Shown piece after piece: positions 1 through 7,106 of a stretch of 8,395 bases of DNA. The DNA comes from Pseudomonadota bacterium (GTDB lineage: Bacteria; Pseudomonadota; Alphaproteobacteria; Rhizobiales; Segnochrobactraceae): assembly GCA_023442215.1 (NCBI GenBank), contig JAEZMP010000598.1, positions 1 through 8,395 of the forward strand, written 5' to 3'. A program made the translations under genes and the position numbers. Numbering within the stretch: position 1 is the stretch's first letter; each line of letters begins with the position of its first letter. Under the pieces are notes generated by a model that ran no database searches, had not been told where the DNA came from, and worked only from the letters and a program-made list of their open reading frames with translations.

Positions 1-674
<674 letters not shown>

Positions 675-682
675 GGCGTTCC

Positions 683-1720
683 TCAGTCCGGCATCTCGAT
701 TTGGACCTTCACCTGACCGCTCGGCGACGAGGCGGCGAATTCGAACGCCTCGATGCTGCTGGAGAACGGGAAGGTGCGGGTGATGAGCGGCGTCACGTCG
801 ATCGAGCCGCTCGCCAGCATGGCGACGCAGCGCGGGAAGACGTGGGCATAGCGGAACACATGCTCGACGCGCGCCTCCTTGATCTGCCCCGCCGCGACAT
901 CGTAGCGGATCGGCTCCAGCGGAATGCCGACATAGACGACAACGCCGCCGGGGCAGAGCGGCGCGAACACATCCGCCGCCGCGCGCTCGTTGCCGGAGCA
1001 TTCGAGCACGATGTCGGCGCCCCAGTTCTCCGTCTCCGCCATCACCGCCTCGGCGAGCGAGCGGGAACGGACGTTGACGGGCGTGACGGCGCCAAGCTTC
1101 TCGGCGATGCCGAGCTTCACGTCGTCCACATCCGAGACGATCACGCGGGCGCACCCGGCCGCGAGCGCCGCGAGCACGGTGACGAGGCCGATGGGACCGG
1201 CGCCGATGACGACGGCGACATCGCCCGGCTTCACCCGCGCCTTGGTGACGGCGTGCACGCCGACGGCGAGCGGCTCCACCATGGCGGCGGCGGCGAACGA
1301 GACATTGTCCGGCAGCTTGAAGGTGAAGTCCGCCGGGTGGACGACCGACGGCCGCAGCACGCCGTGCACCGGCGGCGTCGCCCAGAACTGCACGGCGGGA
1401 TCGAGATTATAGAGCCCGAGGCGGGTGGCGCGGCTTGCCGGATCCGGGATGCCCGGCTCCATGCAGACGCGGTCGCCGACCTTGAACTCGCTGACCTCCG
1501 CGCCGACTTCCGTGACGACACCGGCGGCCTCGTGGCCGAGGATCATCGGCGCGCGCACCACGAACGGGCCGATGGCGCCGTGGGTGTAGTAATGCACGTC
1601 GCTGCCGCAGACGCCGACGACCTTCGGGGCGATGCGCACGTCGCGCGGGCCGAGGGTCTCCTCGATCGGGAAATCCCGCAGCGACAGCCGGCCTTTTTCT
1701 TCGAGGACCAATGCTTCCAT
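683..1720 (-). CDS. Zinc-dependent polyol dehydrogenase, xylitol/sorbitol dehydrogenase type (medium-chain family)
   Basis: The 345-residue protein is a cytoplasmic medium-chain dehydrogenase that probably oxidises a polyol C2 hydroxyl to a ketose with NAD+ (for example xylitol to D-xylulose). An N-terminal GroES-like catalytic domain carries the expected catalytic-zinc ligands: Cys38 in GVCGSD, His63-Glu64 in GHEAAG and Glu149 in VEPLAVG. A Rossmann fold follows, with GAGPIG at 173-178 and an acidic Asp197 at the end of the second strand, which favours NAD over NADP. The region that normally holds four structural-zinc cysteines (about residues 90-110) has none, reading IPDPASRATR followed by LGLYNLDP. 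The ATPPVHG segment typical of sorbitol and xylitol dehydrogenases is at 115-121. It starts 11 bases after the small membrane gene, with AGGA 9 bases before the ATG, and ends 8 bases before the ATPase, so it sits inside the transporter operon. Exact substrate is inferred; sorbitol, ribitol or L-arabitol are alternatives. Confidence 0.9.
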   Translation of the reverse strand: MEALVLEEKGRLSLRDFPIEETLGPRDVRIAPKVVGVCGSDVHYYTHGAIGPFVVRAPMILGHEAAGVVTEVGAEVSEFKVGDRVCMEPGIPDPASRATRLGLYNLDPAVQFWATPPVHGVLRPSVVHPADFTFKLPDNVSFAAAAMVEPLAVGVHAVTKARVKPGDVAVVIGAGPIGLVTVLAALAAGCARVIVSDVDDVKLGIAEKLGAVTPVNVRSRSLAEAVMAETENWGADIVLECSGNERAAADVFAPLCPGGVVVYVGIPLEPIRYDVAAGQIKEARVEHVFRYAHVFPRCVAMLASGSIDVTPLITRTFPFSSSIEAFEFAASSPSGQVKVQIEMPD

Positions 1721-1731
1721 AAGACGATATC

Positions 1732-1956
1732 CTAGCCCCGCGCGACGATGAAGACGCCGAGGACGACAGAGAGAACGGTGCCGACGGTCAGCGGGATGCT
1801 GGCCTCAAGAAACCGCATCCACAACAGGTTGATCGCCACGAACACGATGACGGCGATGAAGACGCGGTCGAAGGCATTGGTGTGGATCGGCAGGAAGCCT
1901 TGGCGCTGCGGCTTCGCAACCGGTGCTTCCACGGGATCAGGCAGGTGCTCGGTCAT
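1732..1956 (-). CDS. Small two-helix membrane protein of the transporter operon, function unknown
   Basis: A 74-residue protein (77 if the ATG at 1963-1965 is used). I do not recognise a named family. A short hydrophilic Pro-rich N-terminus (MTEHLPDPVEAPVAKPQRQG) precedes two hydrophobic segments, roughly residues 31-49 (containing VFIAVIVFVAINLLW) and 54-71 (containing PLTVGTVLSVVLGVFIV), separated by a short RFLEAS turn, with an Arg-Gly end. It is therefore probably an inner-membrane hairpin. The upstream ATG overlaps the permease 2 stop as ATGA, but its AAGGA ribosome site directly abuts that ATG; the same AAGGA lies 9 bases before the second ATG, which is why 1956 is preferred. The gene is translationally coupled to permease 2 and followed 11 bases later by the dehydrogenase. 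Its place between permease and enzyme genes suggests a transporter accessory subunit, but nothing in the sequence proves this. The longer open frame reaching 2829 is only a shadow of permease 2. Confidence 0.75.
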   Translation of the reverse strand: MTEHLPDPVEAPVAKPQRQGFLPIHTNAFDRVFIAVIVFVAINLLWMRFLEASIPLTVGTVLSVVLGVFIVARG

Positions 1957-1961
1957 GACGG

Positions 1962-2798
1962 TCATTCCTTTACCGCGCCGAAGGTGAGGCCGGCGACGAT
2001 GTGGCGCTGGACGAGCCCGAGCACGAGCAGGGCCGGCACCAGCGTGAGCATCGCCGTCGCCGCCATCTGGCCCCAGTTGGTGCCGGTGACCGTGACGAAT
2101 TCGGCGAGGCCGGTCGTAATGGTGCGCGCGTGGACCGAGGTGAGGGTGGCGGCGAACAGGTATTCGTTCCAGGCGAAAACCCACGTCAGGATGCCTGTGA
2201 CGGCGATGCCGGGCTTGGCGAGCGGAATGACGACGCGCGTCAGCACCTGCCACGTCGACGCGCCGTCCATGTAGGCGGCCTCGTCGAGTTCCTTCGGGAT
2301 GCCGTCGATGATGTTGCGCAGCGTCCAGATCGCGAACGGCAGGTTGAACACGCAATAGAGCAGGATGAGCCCGATCCGGGTGTCGAACATCCGGAAATCG
2401 CCGATCACGAACACCTGGGTGTAGAGCAGGAACAGCGGCAGCAGGAACACCGCGGGCGGTGCCATGCGGTTGGTGATCGTCCAGAAGAAGATGTTCTCCT
2501 TGCCGGAGAGCTTGTACCGCGACAACGCATAGGTCGCCAGCACGGCAAGCACGGTGACGAGAACGGCATTGGACGTCGCGACGATGATCGAATTCAGCAT
2601 GTAGCGCTGGAAATTCGGGTTCGACAGGACGGTGATGTAGTTCTCGCTGAAGAAGCCCTTGATGATCAGGCTGGGCGCGCCGAACAGCTCGACGCGGCTC
2701 TTCGCCGAAACGGCGAACATCCAGTAGATCGGTATCAGCGTGATCAGACTGGAGATCGTCCAGAACGCAATGGAGAGCAGGGGGCGCTTGCGGTGCAT
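1962..2798 (-). CDS. Carbohydrate ABC transporter permease 2 (MalG/UgpE type)
   Basis: This 278-residue inner-membrane protein forms half of the translocation channel. About six hydrophobic helices are visible, near residues 8-30, 72-92, 112-132, 142-161, 197-217 and 248-268. The cytoplasmic coupling (EAA) loop that docks with the ATPase is at 173-197 (EAAYMDGAS, then IPLAKPG). The ending VQRHIVAGLTFGAVKE is characteristic of MalG-like permeases. The ATG at 2796-2798 is chosen over one 57 bases further out: it is preceded by a strong AGGAGG at 8-base spacing, it gives a normal MalG-type N-terminus (MHRKRPLLS), and the longer version would add 19 Arg-rich residues overlapping the previous gene. 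Its start forms a one-base TAATG overlap with permease 1, and its TGA overlaps the following small gene, so all three are probably translationally coupled. Confidence 0.94.
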   Translation of the reverse strand: MHRKRPLLSIAFWTISSLITLIPIYWMFAVSAKSRVELFGAPSLIIKGFFSENYITVLSNPNFQRYMLNSIIVATSNAVLVTVLAVLATYALSRYKLSGKENIFFWTITNRMAPPAVFLLPLFLLYTQVFVIGDFRMFDTRIGLILLYCVFNLPFAIWTLRNIIDGIPKELDEAAYMDGASTWQVLTRVVIPLAKPGIAVTGILTWVFAWNEYLFAATLTSVHARTITTGLAEFVTVTGTNWGQMAATAMLTLVPALLVLGLVQRHIVAGLTFGAVKE

Positions 2799-3679
2799 TA
2801 TTCGGGCCTCCTGAGATCGCGCCGGGCAACGAGAGCGGCGTAGAGCAGCCAGCACATGACGATGGTGAGGTAGAGCGTGATCAGCGACATCGCCGATCCG
2901 TAACCGTAATCCGTCTTGGGAAAGACGACACGCCAGATATAGAGGCCGATATAGCGGGTCGCGGAGCCGGGGCCGCCGCCGGTGAGCATCCAGATTTCAT
3001 CGACCGTGCGCAGCGCATCCATCAGGCGGATGAACACGGTAGCGAGGATCGCGGGCTTCAGCAGCGGCAGCGTGACGTGCCGGAACACCTGGAAACGGTT
3101 GGCGCCGTCGATCTGGGCCTGTTCGAACGGCTCCTTCGGCATCGCGGCGAGCGCGGCCAGCAGCGTCAGCGTCACCAGCGGCGTCCAGTGCCAGATATCC
3201 ATGAGCACCGTGATGGTGAACGCCTGGCTGGGATAGCGGCTGATGTTGAAGTCGTAGCCGAACCAGCGGTCGAAATAATAGGCCAGCGGTCCGAGGCCGG
3301 GCACCGTCAGCAGGCGCCACGTCGCACCGACGGCGATCGGGGCCACCACCAGAGGCAGCGTGTGCAGGGTGCGGAAGAAGCCCTTGCCCGGGAAGTCGCG
3401 CATGAAGAGCTGCGCGAGGAAATAGCCGAGCACGACTTCGCCGAGGACCGCGAAGATCGCGAATTTCAGCGTCAGCCAGAGCGAGTGCAGGAACTGCTCG
3501 TCGAACACCAGCCGGCGGAAATTCTCCGCCCAGATGAAGTGGATCGACGGGTCCGCCGCGAACGAGTTCCACTGCGTGAAGCCGATGACCAGCACGTAGA
3601 GGAACGGCACGACGCCGAAGACGAAGAGAACGAGGAATGTCGGGGCCAGAAACAGCCAGCCGACCGAGGATGAGCGCAT
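2798..3679 (-). CDS. Carbohydrate ABC transporter permease 1 (MalF/UgpA type)
   Basis: This 293-residue inner-membrane protein is the partner of permease 2 in the channel. Hydrophobic helices are seen near residues 8-33, 68-92, 105-125, 153-178, 208-225 and 262-285. The EAA coupling loop is at about 186-209 (EQAQIDGANRF, then LPLLKPA), in the usual place between the fourth and fifth helices. LTGGGPGSAT at 232-241 is the periplasmic segment commonly conserved in this family. The length matches UgpA/LacF-type permeases rather than the much longer enteric MalF. The ATG at 3677-3679 has GGAG at 8-base spacing. It follows the binding-protein gene after 269 bases that contain several hairpins, and its TAA shares one base with the start of permease 2. 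Confidence 0.94.
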   Translation of the reverse strand: MRSSSVGWLFLAPTFLVLFVFGVVPFLYVLVIGFTQWNSFAADPSIHFIWAENFRRLVFDEQFLHSLWLTLKFAIFAVLGEVVLGYFLAQLFMRDFPGKGFFRTLHTLPLVVAPIAVGATWRLLTVPGLGPLAYYFDRWFGYDFNISRYPSQAFTITVLMDIWHWTPLVTLTLLAALAAMPKEPFEQAQIDGANRFQVFRHVTLPLLKPAILATVFIRLMDALRTVDEIWMLTGGGPGSATRYIGLYIWRVVFPKTDYGYGSAMSLITLYLTIVMCWLLYAALVARRDLRRPE

Positions 3680-3842
3680 GAAACTAGCTCCGTCGAACCG
3701 GGTCGGGCATCGGGCACGGCAGCCGCAGGAGCCGCGCCGCGGCGGATCGAGAGGATCCGGCGGGTGTGGGCTCGGGCGTCTATCCGGGGCGCGCGGTTTT
3801 CGGGGAAGGTGGCCTGATGGCCGCCTTGCCCGGTAAAGCGAT

Positions 3843-3929
3843 GGCGGAACCTCGGGTTCTGTCCGGGTTCCGCCGCGCCTCGCGGCAATGGTGCAGAGGC
3901 GTTACCGCGGCGCTCGGGCCGCGGTAACG
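3843..3929 (-). promoter_or_regulatory. Hairpin cluster between binding-protein and permease genes (probable mRNA processing/stability element)
   Basis: Within the 269-base gap, a perfect 12-base-pair stem lies at 3900-3911 and 3918-3929 (CGTTACCGCGGC and its complement) around a 6-base loop, starting 19 bases after the binding-protein stop. A second stem of 9 base pairs lies at 3843-3851 and 3866-3874 (GGCGGAACC/GGTTCCGCC, 14-base loop), and a weaker 5-base-pair stem lies between them (3877-3881 with 3896-3900). No T-run follows on the minus strand, so this is not a normal intrinsic terminator. In other importer operons, structures placed after the binding-protein gene protect the 5' mRNA and allow more binding protein than permease to be made; the same role is inferred here. 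The rest of the gap, 3680-3842, shows nothing else I can support. Confidence 0.6.
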
Positions 3930-3948
3930 GACGAACCGGGACGTCCGG

Positions 3949-5379
3949 TTACTTCTGGTAGCCGAGGTTCTTCAGCTCGGCGTCGACAGCCGCCGCCGCC
4001 TTGTCCAGCGCCTCGCCCGCCTGCAGTTCGCCGGTGATGGCCTGATAGATGAAGGGCGCCATCGCCTCGCGGGCCTGGTTGTGGAACGGGTAGGGCGGGG
4101 CACCGCGGAACAGCTTGCCCTTGTCGCGCATCAGCGTGTAGTAGCCGTCGACCTTCTTGTCCTGCTCGATGATCTTCGGATCATCGTAGGTCGCGGTGTG
4201 GGTAATGCGGCTGCCGGCGAGCGCCCAGTCCGCCTGCACTTCATCCTGGCCGATATATTCCAGGAACAGCACGGCCGCTTCCTTGTTCTTGGAGGAATGC
4301 GGGATGCCGAAGGCGCCGCCGTCATAGTAGCCGATATAGCCGGCGCCGGACTCCGCTTCTTCCATCACGCCCGGCTCGACCGGGGGCAGCGCAACACCGA
4401 CCTTGCCGACGACGGTCGACTTCTCGGGGTTGGTCGCGATCCAGGCGGCGTTCTCGCCGTAGACGAGACCCTGAGCTGCGCGGCCGGCGGCGAAGGTGGC
4501 TGCGACTTCGTCCCACGTGCTGGAGGTCGATTCCGGCGGGGCATAGGCCAGGTTGCCGATCCACCACGCCAACGCCTTCTTGGCGGTGTCGCTGTTCATC
4601 TTGCCGCCCTTGTCAACCGAGGCGACGTAGGTCTTGGGATCGATGCCCCAGTTGTAGATGCCGTAGGTCGGCAGGATGCTCTCGACGAACTCGTAAACCG
4701 AGGCCGGATGGCCCGAGGCCGCCTGGACGGTCGTGCCCCAGAGCTGCAGGTCGTTCGACTTGCCGTAGTCGGTGAAGAACTCGGCGATCTGGGTGTATTC
4801 GGCGTGGTCCTTCGCCGGGGCGAGATCGCGGCCATATTTCGCCTTGAAGTCGGCGGCGACCTTCGGATCGCTGAACAGGTCCTTGCGGTAGAGATAGACC
4901 TTGATGAAGGCTTCCATCGGCACGCCGAAGAGGTGGCCGTTGTCGCCCTTGAAATTGTCGATGAAGCTCGTGAAGTGCGAGATGTCGAACGACGGAGCCT
5001 TCAGCGACGGGTTCTTTTCGAGGAACTCCGTCAGGTCCACCAGGAACTTGCGGGAGAGATAGCTGTAGATGATGTCCTGCTCGATATAGACGAAGTCATA
5101 GATGCCGGTGTTGGCCTCCATGTCCTTGATCGCCTTGTCGTACATCTGGTCCCAGGACGTGCCCTCGAACTCGACCTTGATGCCCGTGGCCTTGCTGAAG
5201 GCCGGCGCCAGCACGTCCTTCACATAGTTGGACGGCGGCGTGCTTTCGGAAATGCCGCGGATGGTGACGCCCTGAAGATCCTTCGCGGCGTCGGACCAGA
5301 AGTCCGCGAACGCCGGGGCCGTGCTCGACAGCAGCGTTGCGGTGAACGCGGCGGCGACCCAGTTTCTCATATGCTTCAT
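3949..5379 (-). CDS. Periplasmic sugar/polyol-binding protein of the ABC transporter (UgpB/MalE-like, extracellular solute-binding family 1)
   Basis: This 476-residue secreted protein captures the substrate and delivers it to the permease pair. A Sec signal peptide is clear: basic MKHMRNW, a hydrophobic core, and an AFA site suggesting cleavage after residue 25, before DFWSDAAKDL. There is no lipobox Cys, so the mature protein is likely free in the periplasm. The body follows the family 1 solute-binding pattern: an opening strand GVTIRGISEST, then LAPAFSKATGIKVEFEG, a YDFVYIEQD segment near residue 95, HLFGVPMEAF in the first lobe, and a C-terminal lobe with GGAFGIPHSSKNKEAAVLFLEYI. Many Trp and Tyr residues fit a sugar-stacking cleft. 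It is somewhat longer than typical members (about 410-440). The ATG at 5377-5379 has GGAGG at 8-base spacing; Met4 is a possible alternative. It is the first gene of the transporter operon, with its promoter expected in the gap before it. Substrate is not readable; a polyol is inferred from the linked dehydrogenases. Confidence 0.93.
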   Translation of the reverse strand: MKHMRNWVAAAFTATLLSSTAPAFADFWSDAAKDLQGVTIRGISESTPPSNYVKDVLAPAFSKATGIKVEFEGTSWDQMYDKAIKDMEANTGIYDFVYIEQDIIYSYLSRKFLVDLTEFLEKNPSLKAPSFDISHFTSFIDNFKGDNGHLFGVPMEAFIKVYLYRKDLFSDPKVAADFKAKYGRDLAPAKDHAEYTQIAEFFTDYGKSNDLQLWGTTVQAASGHPASVYEFVESILPTYGIYNWGIDPKTYVASVDKGGKMNSDTAKKALAWWIGNLAYAPPESTSSTWDEVAATFAAGRAAQGLVYGENAAWIATNPEKSTVVGKVGVALPPVEPGVMEEAESGAGYIGYYDGGAFGIPHSSKNKEAAVLFLEYIGQDEVQADWALAGSRITHTATYDDPKIIEQDKKVDGYYTLMRDKGKLFRGAPPYPFHNQAREAMAPFIYQAITGELQAGEALDKAAAAVDAELKNLGYQK

Positions 5380-5521
5380 CGTGCTCTCCTCCCCATGGCG
5401 CGCATTCTCGGATGCGGCCTATGCCCTCCGGGTTCGTCCGCGCCGCAATCGAAGCGGAGGCGGTGCCCGGCTGTTCTTTCTCGTTGCCCTCGTCGACACG
5501 CGTCGTGGCAACCGTTGACCG

Positions 5522-5545
5522 GTTCGGCCATGTCACATGCCGAAC
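5522..5545. promoter_or_regulatory. 24-base imperfect palindrome upstream of the binding-protein gene
   Basis: The arms GTTCGGC (5522-5528) and GCCGAAC (5539-5545) are perfect complements. If one C (5529) bulges out, ATG (5530-5532) pairs with CAT (5536-5538), extending the stem to 10 pairs around a TCA loop. It lies 134 bases upstream of the binding-protein gene, so it could be an operator read as DNA or a hairpin in the 5' leader of the transporter mRNA. Neither role is shown by the sequence. Confidence 0.4.
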
Positions 5546-5583
5546 AGGGTACGTAATCGTCCGAGAAAATGCCCCTCCCGGAC

Positions 5584-5619
5584 TTCGAAATTATCGAAAA
5601 TGCCAAAACTAAATTCGAA
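5584..5619. promoter_or_regulatory. TTCGA inverted repeat and extra TTCGAA copy in AT-rich segment (possible operator)
   Basis: TTCGA (5584-5588) and TCGAA (5594-5598) form an inverted repeat around AATTA, and a further palindromic TTCGAA lies at 5614-5619, exactly 30 bases from the first, close to three helical turns. The segment about 5580-5640 is far richer in A and T than the surrounding genes and is where a promoter for the transporter operon would be expected. I could not fix convincing -35 and -10 boxes on the minus strand; the best -10-like hexamer is GATAAT, at 5596-5591 read on the minus strand, and it lacks a good -35. This is a weak regulatory call. Confidence 0.3.
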
Positions 5620-5688
5620 TAAAATATCCGCTGCCCGATACGATCAGCCTCGAACACGCTAACGATTGTTATTGTTGGCAGCCACGCC

Positions 5689-5716
5689 TACTTTTTTGGT
5701 GTCCGATACTTTTTTG
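5689..5716. promoter_or_regulatory. Perfect 10-base direct repeat, candidate AraC-type regulator site
   Basis: The sequence TACTTTTTTG occurs at 5689-5698 and again at 5707-5716, with an 18-base period and 8 bases between the copies. It sits just past the regulator gene's stop and upstream of the AT-rich presumed promoter of the binding-protein gene. AraC-family activators commonly bind tandem direct half-sites upstream of the promoters they control, so this is the best candidate site for the regulator encoded next to it. The assignment is inferred from position and repeat geometry; the poly-T content alone could also reflect chance in AT-rich DNA. Confidence 0.4.
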
Positions 5717-5757
5717 CTTCGCAGGGAAGCGGAGCGCCGTCCGCAGGAATGCGCCGC

Positions 5758-6678
5758 TTACATCGGCGCGTGAAAGTCCCCTGCGAACGGAACCGGTGTG
5801 GCGACCAAGCGCGTGCGCCGGCGATAGGCGGACGGGGTCTGGTCGCAGAACTTCGAGAACTGACGGTTGAAGTTCGCGATGTTGTTGAATCCGACCTCGA
5901 AACAGATGTCGGTGATCGGCTGGTCCGTCTCCATCAGGCGCGTGCAGGCGGAATAGACGCGGGTGCGGTTGACGAACTTCGCAAATGTGTGGCCCGTCTG
6001 CTTCTTGAACCACCGGGAGAACGCGGTCGGCTCCATGCCGCATAGCTCGGCGACCGTCGAAAGACGAATGTCGGCGACGTAGTTCTCGCGGATATATTCG
6101 AGCGCGATCTCGATGCGCTCCTCCACCTGCGAACGCGCCGGCGTCGGCAGCCGGCGCGACAGACGGCGGCGTTCGGACGGGCGCGCCGCCAGCAGGGCGA
6201 GCAGGTCGAGGAAGAGAACGAGGCGCGTCGCGCCGACGGCCGGACCGATCTGGCGCAGAAGCTCGGCGCCCTCGCGTGCCGTGCGGCCGGAAAACACGAG
6301 TCCGAACGCCGCCTCGTCGAACAGGGTGCGGACTTCCTCGAACTCAACGAAAGACGCGCAGAGCCTGTCTGCGAACTGCGGCGTGAATTGCACCAGCATG
6401 TCGCGATTCGGCACCACGACACCGGCCGGAACGTCGCTCATCCAGTTGTGCGGAACATGAGGCCCCGTCAGCACGAGGCATCCCTCGGTGAACGGCTCCA
6501 CATGGTCGCCGACCATCATGGTTCCGCTCGACGCCTGGATCAGGTGCAGTTCATATTCCGGATGATGATGCCATTTTGCGAGATGATGCGGATAGTCATG
6601 CACGTTCCAGCGAAATGACTCCGACGGACGGTAGACGATCACCTCGTGATCGGGCGCAAGTCTGCGATCCACACCCAT
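5758..6678 (-). CDS. AraC-family transcriptional regulator with N-terminal cupin domain
   Basis: This 306-residue cytoplasmic DNA-binding protein probably activates the adjacent transporter operon in response to a polyol or its product. The N-terminal half resembles the AraC cupin ligand-binding domain: WHHHPEYELHLI at 36-47, a GDHVEPFTEGCLVLTGPHVPHNW strand pair at about 57-79, giving a His-rich pocket. The C-terminal half, from about residue 185, is the double helix-turn-helix: first HTH around 204-227 (IRLSTVAELCGMEPTAFSRW), second around 254-276 (ITDICFEVGFNNIANFNRQF), closing with the family signature TPSAYRR at 281-287. The ATG at 6676-6678 is preceded by GGGAGG with 5-base spacing. The gene lies upstream of the binding-protein gene on the same strand and divergent from the second dehydrogenase, so it is placed to control both directions and perhaps itself. 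No terminator was found after it, so read-through into the operon is possible. Confidence 0.92.
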   Translation of the reverse strand: MGVDRRLAPDHEVIVYRPSESFRWNVHDYPHHLAKWHHHPEYELHLIQASSGTMMVGDHVEPFTEGCLVLTGPHVPHNWMSDVPAGVVVPNRDMLVQFTPQFADRLCASFVEFEEVRTLFDEAAFGLVFSGRTAREGAELLRQIGPAVGATRLVLFLDLLALLAARPSERRRLSRRLPTPARSQVEERIEIALEYIRENYVADIRLSTVAELCGMEPTAFSRWFKKQTGHTFAKFVNRTRVYSACTRLMETDQPITDICFEVGFNNIANFNRQFSKFCDQTPSAYRRRTRLVATPVPFAGDFHAPM

Positions 6679-7106
6679 GTCGACCTCCCACTCTCATTGT
6701 TAAGGGCCGCTCTTCGGCAGCTCCTTCAGCCACTTCGCCCCCGCTTCGGCCGAGCGACCAGCGCTCAATCCCCTTGCCGAGAACACGGGCGATCTCTTCA
6801 ATTCATTTTTGCGGATTTCCCGACGTCGACGTGTCGGCTCTCTCCGGCGACCATTGGTCCCGACGCGTGAAGCGCGCCTCTCTCCTCCTCCGATCTCGAA
6901 CAAGACACGGTCAGGCTTTCCTGAGCCTTTGGCGACGACGTCATGCCCCGGGACTTCACGCCCTTTGACATCGCCGCGGAGTGGGCCCGTATCCGTACCC
7001 GTCCGCCCGCCTCTGAGGATCGTTCCTCATTCCCGCCGCTGCTTCTAAATCGTATGTGCGGCTTGCAGTCGTGGCTATCCCCGTTTCCGGCGCGACTTGT
7101 ATTATT
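6679..7106. other. Long divergent intergenic region, no supported gene
   Basis: This is most of the 570-base gap between the regulator and the plus-strand dehydrogenase, and it should contain the regulator's own promoter. Several short frames are open here (for example 6943-7137 on plus, 6700-6903 on minus), but none has a good ribosome site together with a recognisable protein, and their Arg-, Pro- and Ser-rich composition is what random high-GC sequence gives. Two small symmetric elements are visible: a perfect 10-base palindrome ACGTCGACGT at 6823-6832, and TCAGG-CTTT-CCTGA at 6911-6924. No tRNA, IS end or terminator was recognised. It is unusually long for such a compact locus. Confidence 0.5.

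Noticed and set aside
701..1735. 344-codon plus-strand frame opposite the operon dehydrogenase
   Set aside because: Arg-, Asp- and His-rich shadow of a well-supported dehydrogenase; no motif or ribosome site.
1966..2829. Long N-terminal extension of the small membrane protein's frame
   Set aside because: This part overlaps permease 2 in another frame and reads as Arg- and His-rich shadow sequence; only the last 74-77 codons look like a protein.
2001..2843. 280-codon plus-strand frame opposite permease 2
   Set aside because: Extremely charged low-complexity translation, antisense to a clear permease.
2799..2855. Longer permease 2 start at 2855
   Set aside because: It would add 19 Arg-rich residues overlapping permease 1, whereas the inner ATG has AGGAGG at 8-base spacing and a normal family N-terminus.
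4081..5556. 491-codon open frame on the plus strand opposite the binding-protein gene
   Set aside because: It is antisense to a protein with a clear signal peptide and family motifs, has no recognisable domain, and its Arg-, Gly- and Val-rich composition is typical of antisense frames in high-GC DNA.
5376..5657. 93-codon minus-strand frame before the binding-protein gene
   Set aside because: No recognisable protein; it overlaps the presumed promoter and leader and runs into the binding-protein start.
5716..5730. Possible terminator after the regulator gene (GCTTC/GAAGC stem next to a homopolymer run)
   Set aside because: The stem is only 5 base pairs, and on the regulator's strand the run following it is A, not T, so it does not have terminator polarity.
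6700..6903. 67-codon minus-strand frame upstream of the regulator
   Set aside because: Arg- and Ser-rich, no recognised motif; it occupies the expected regulator promoter region.
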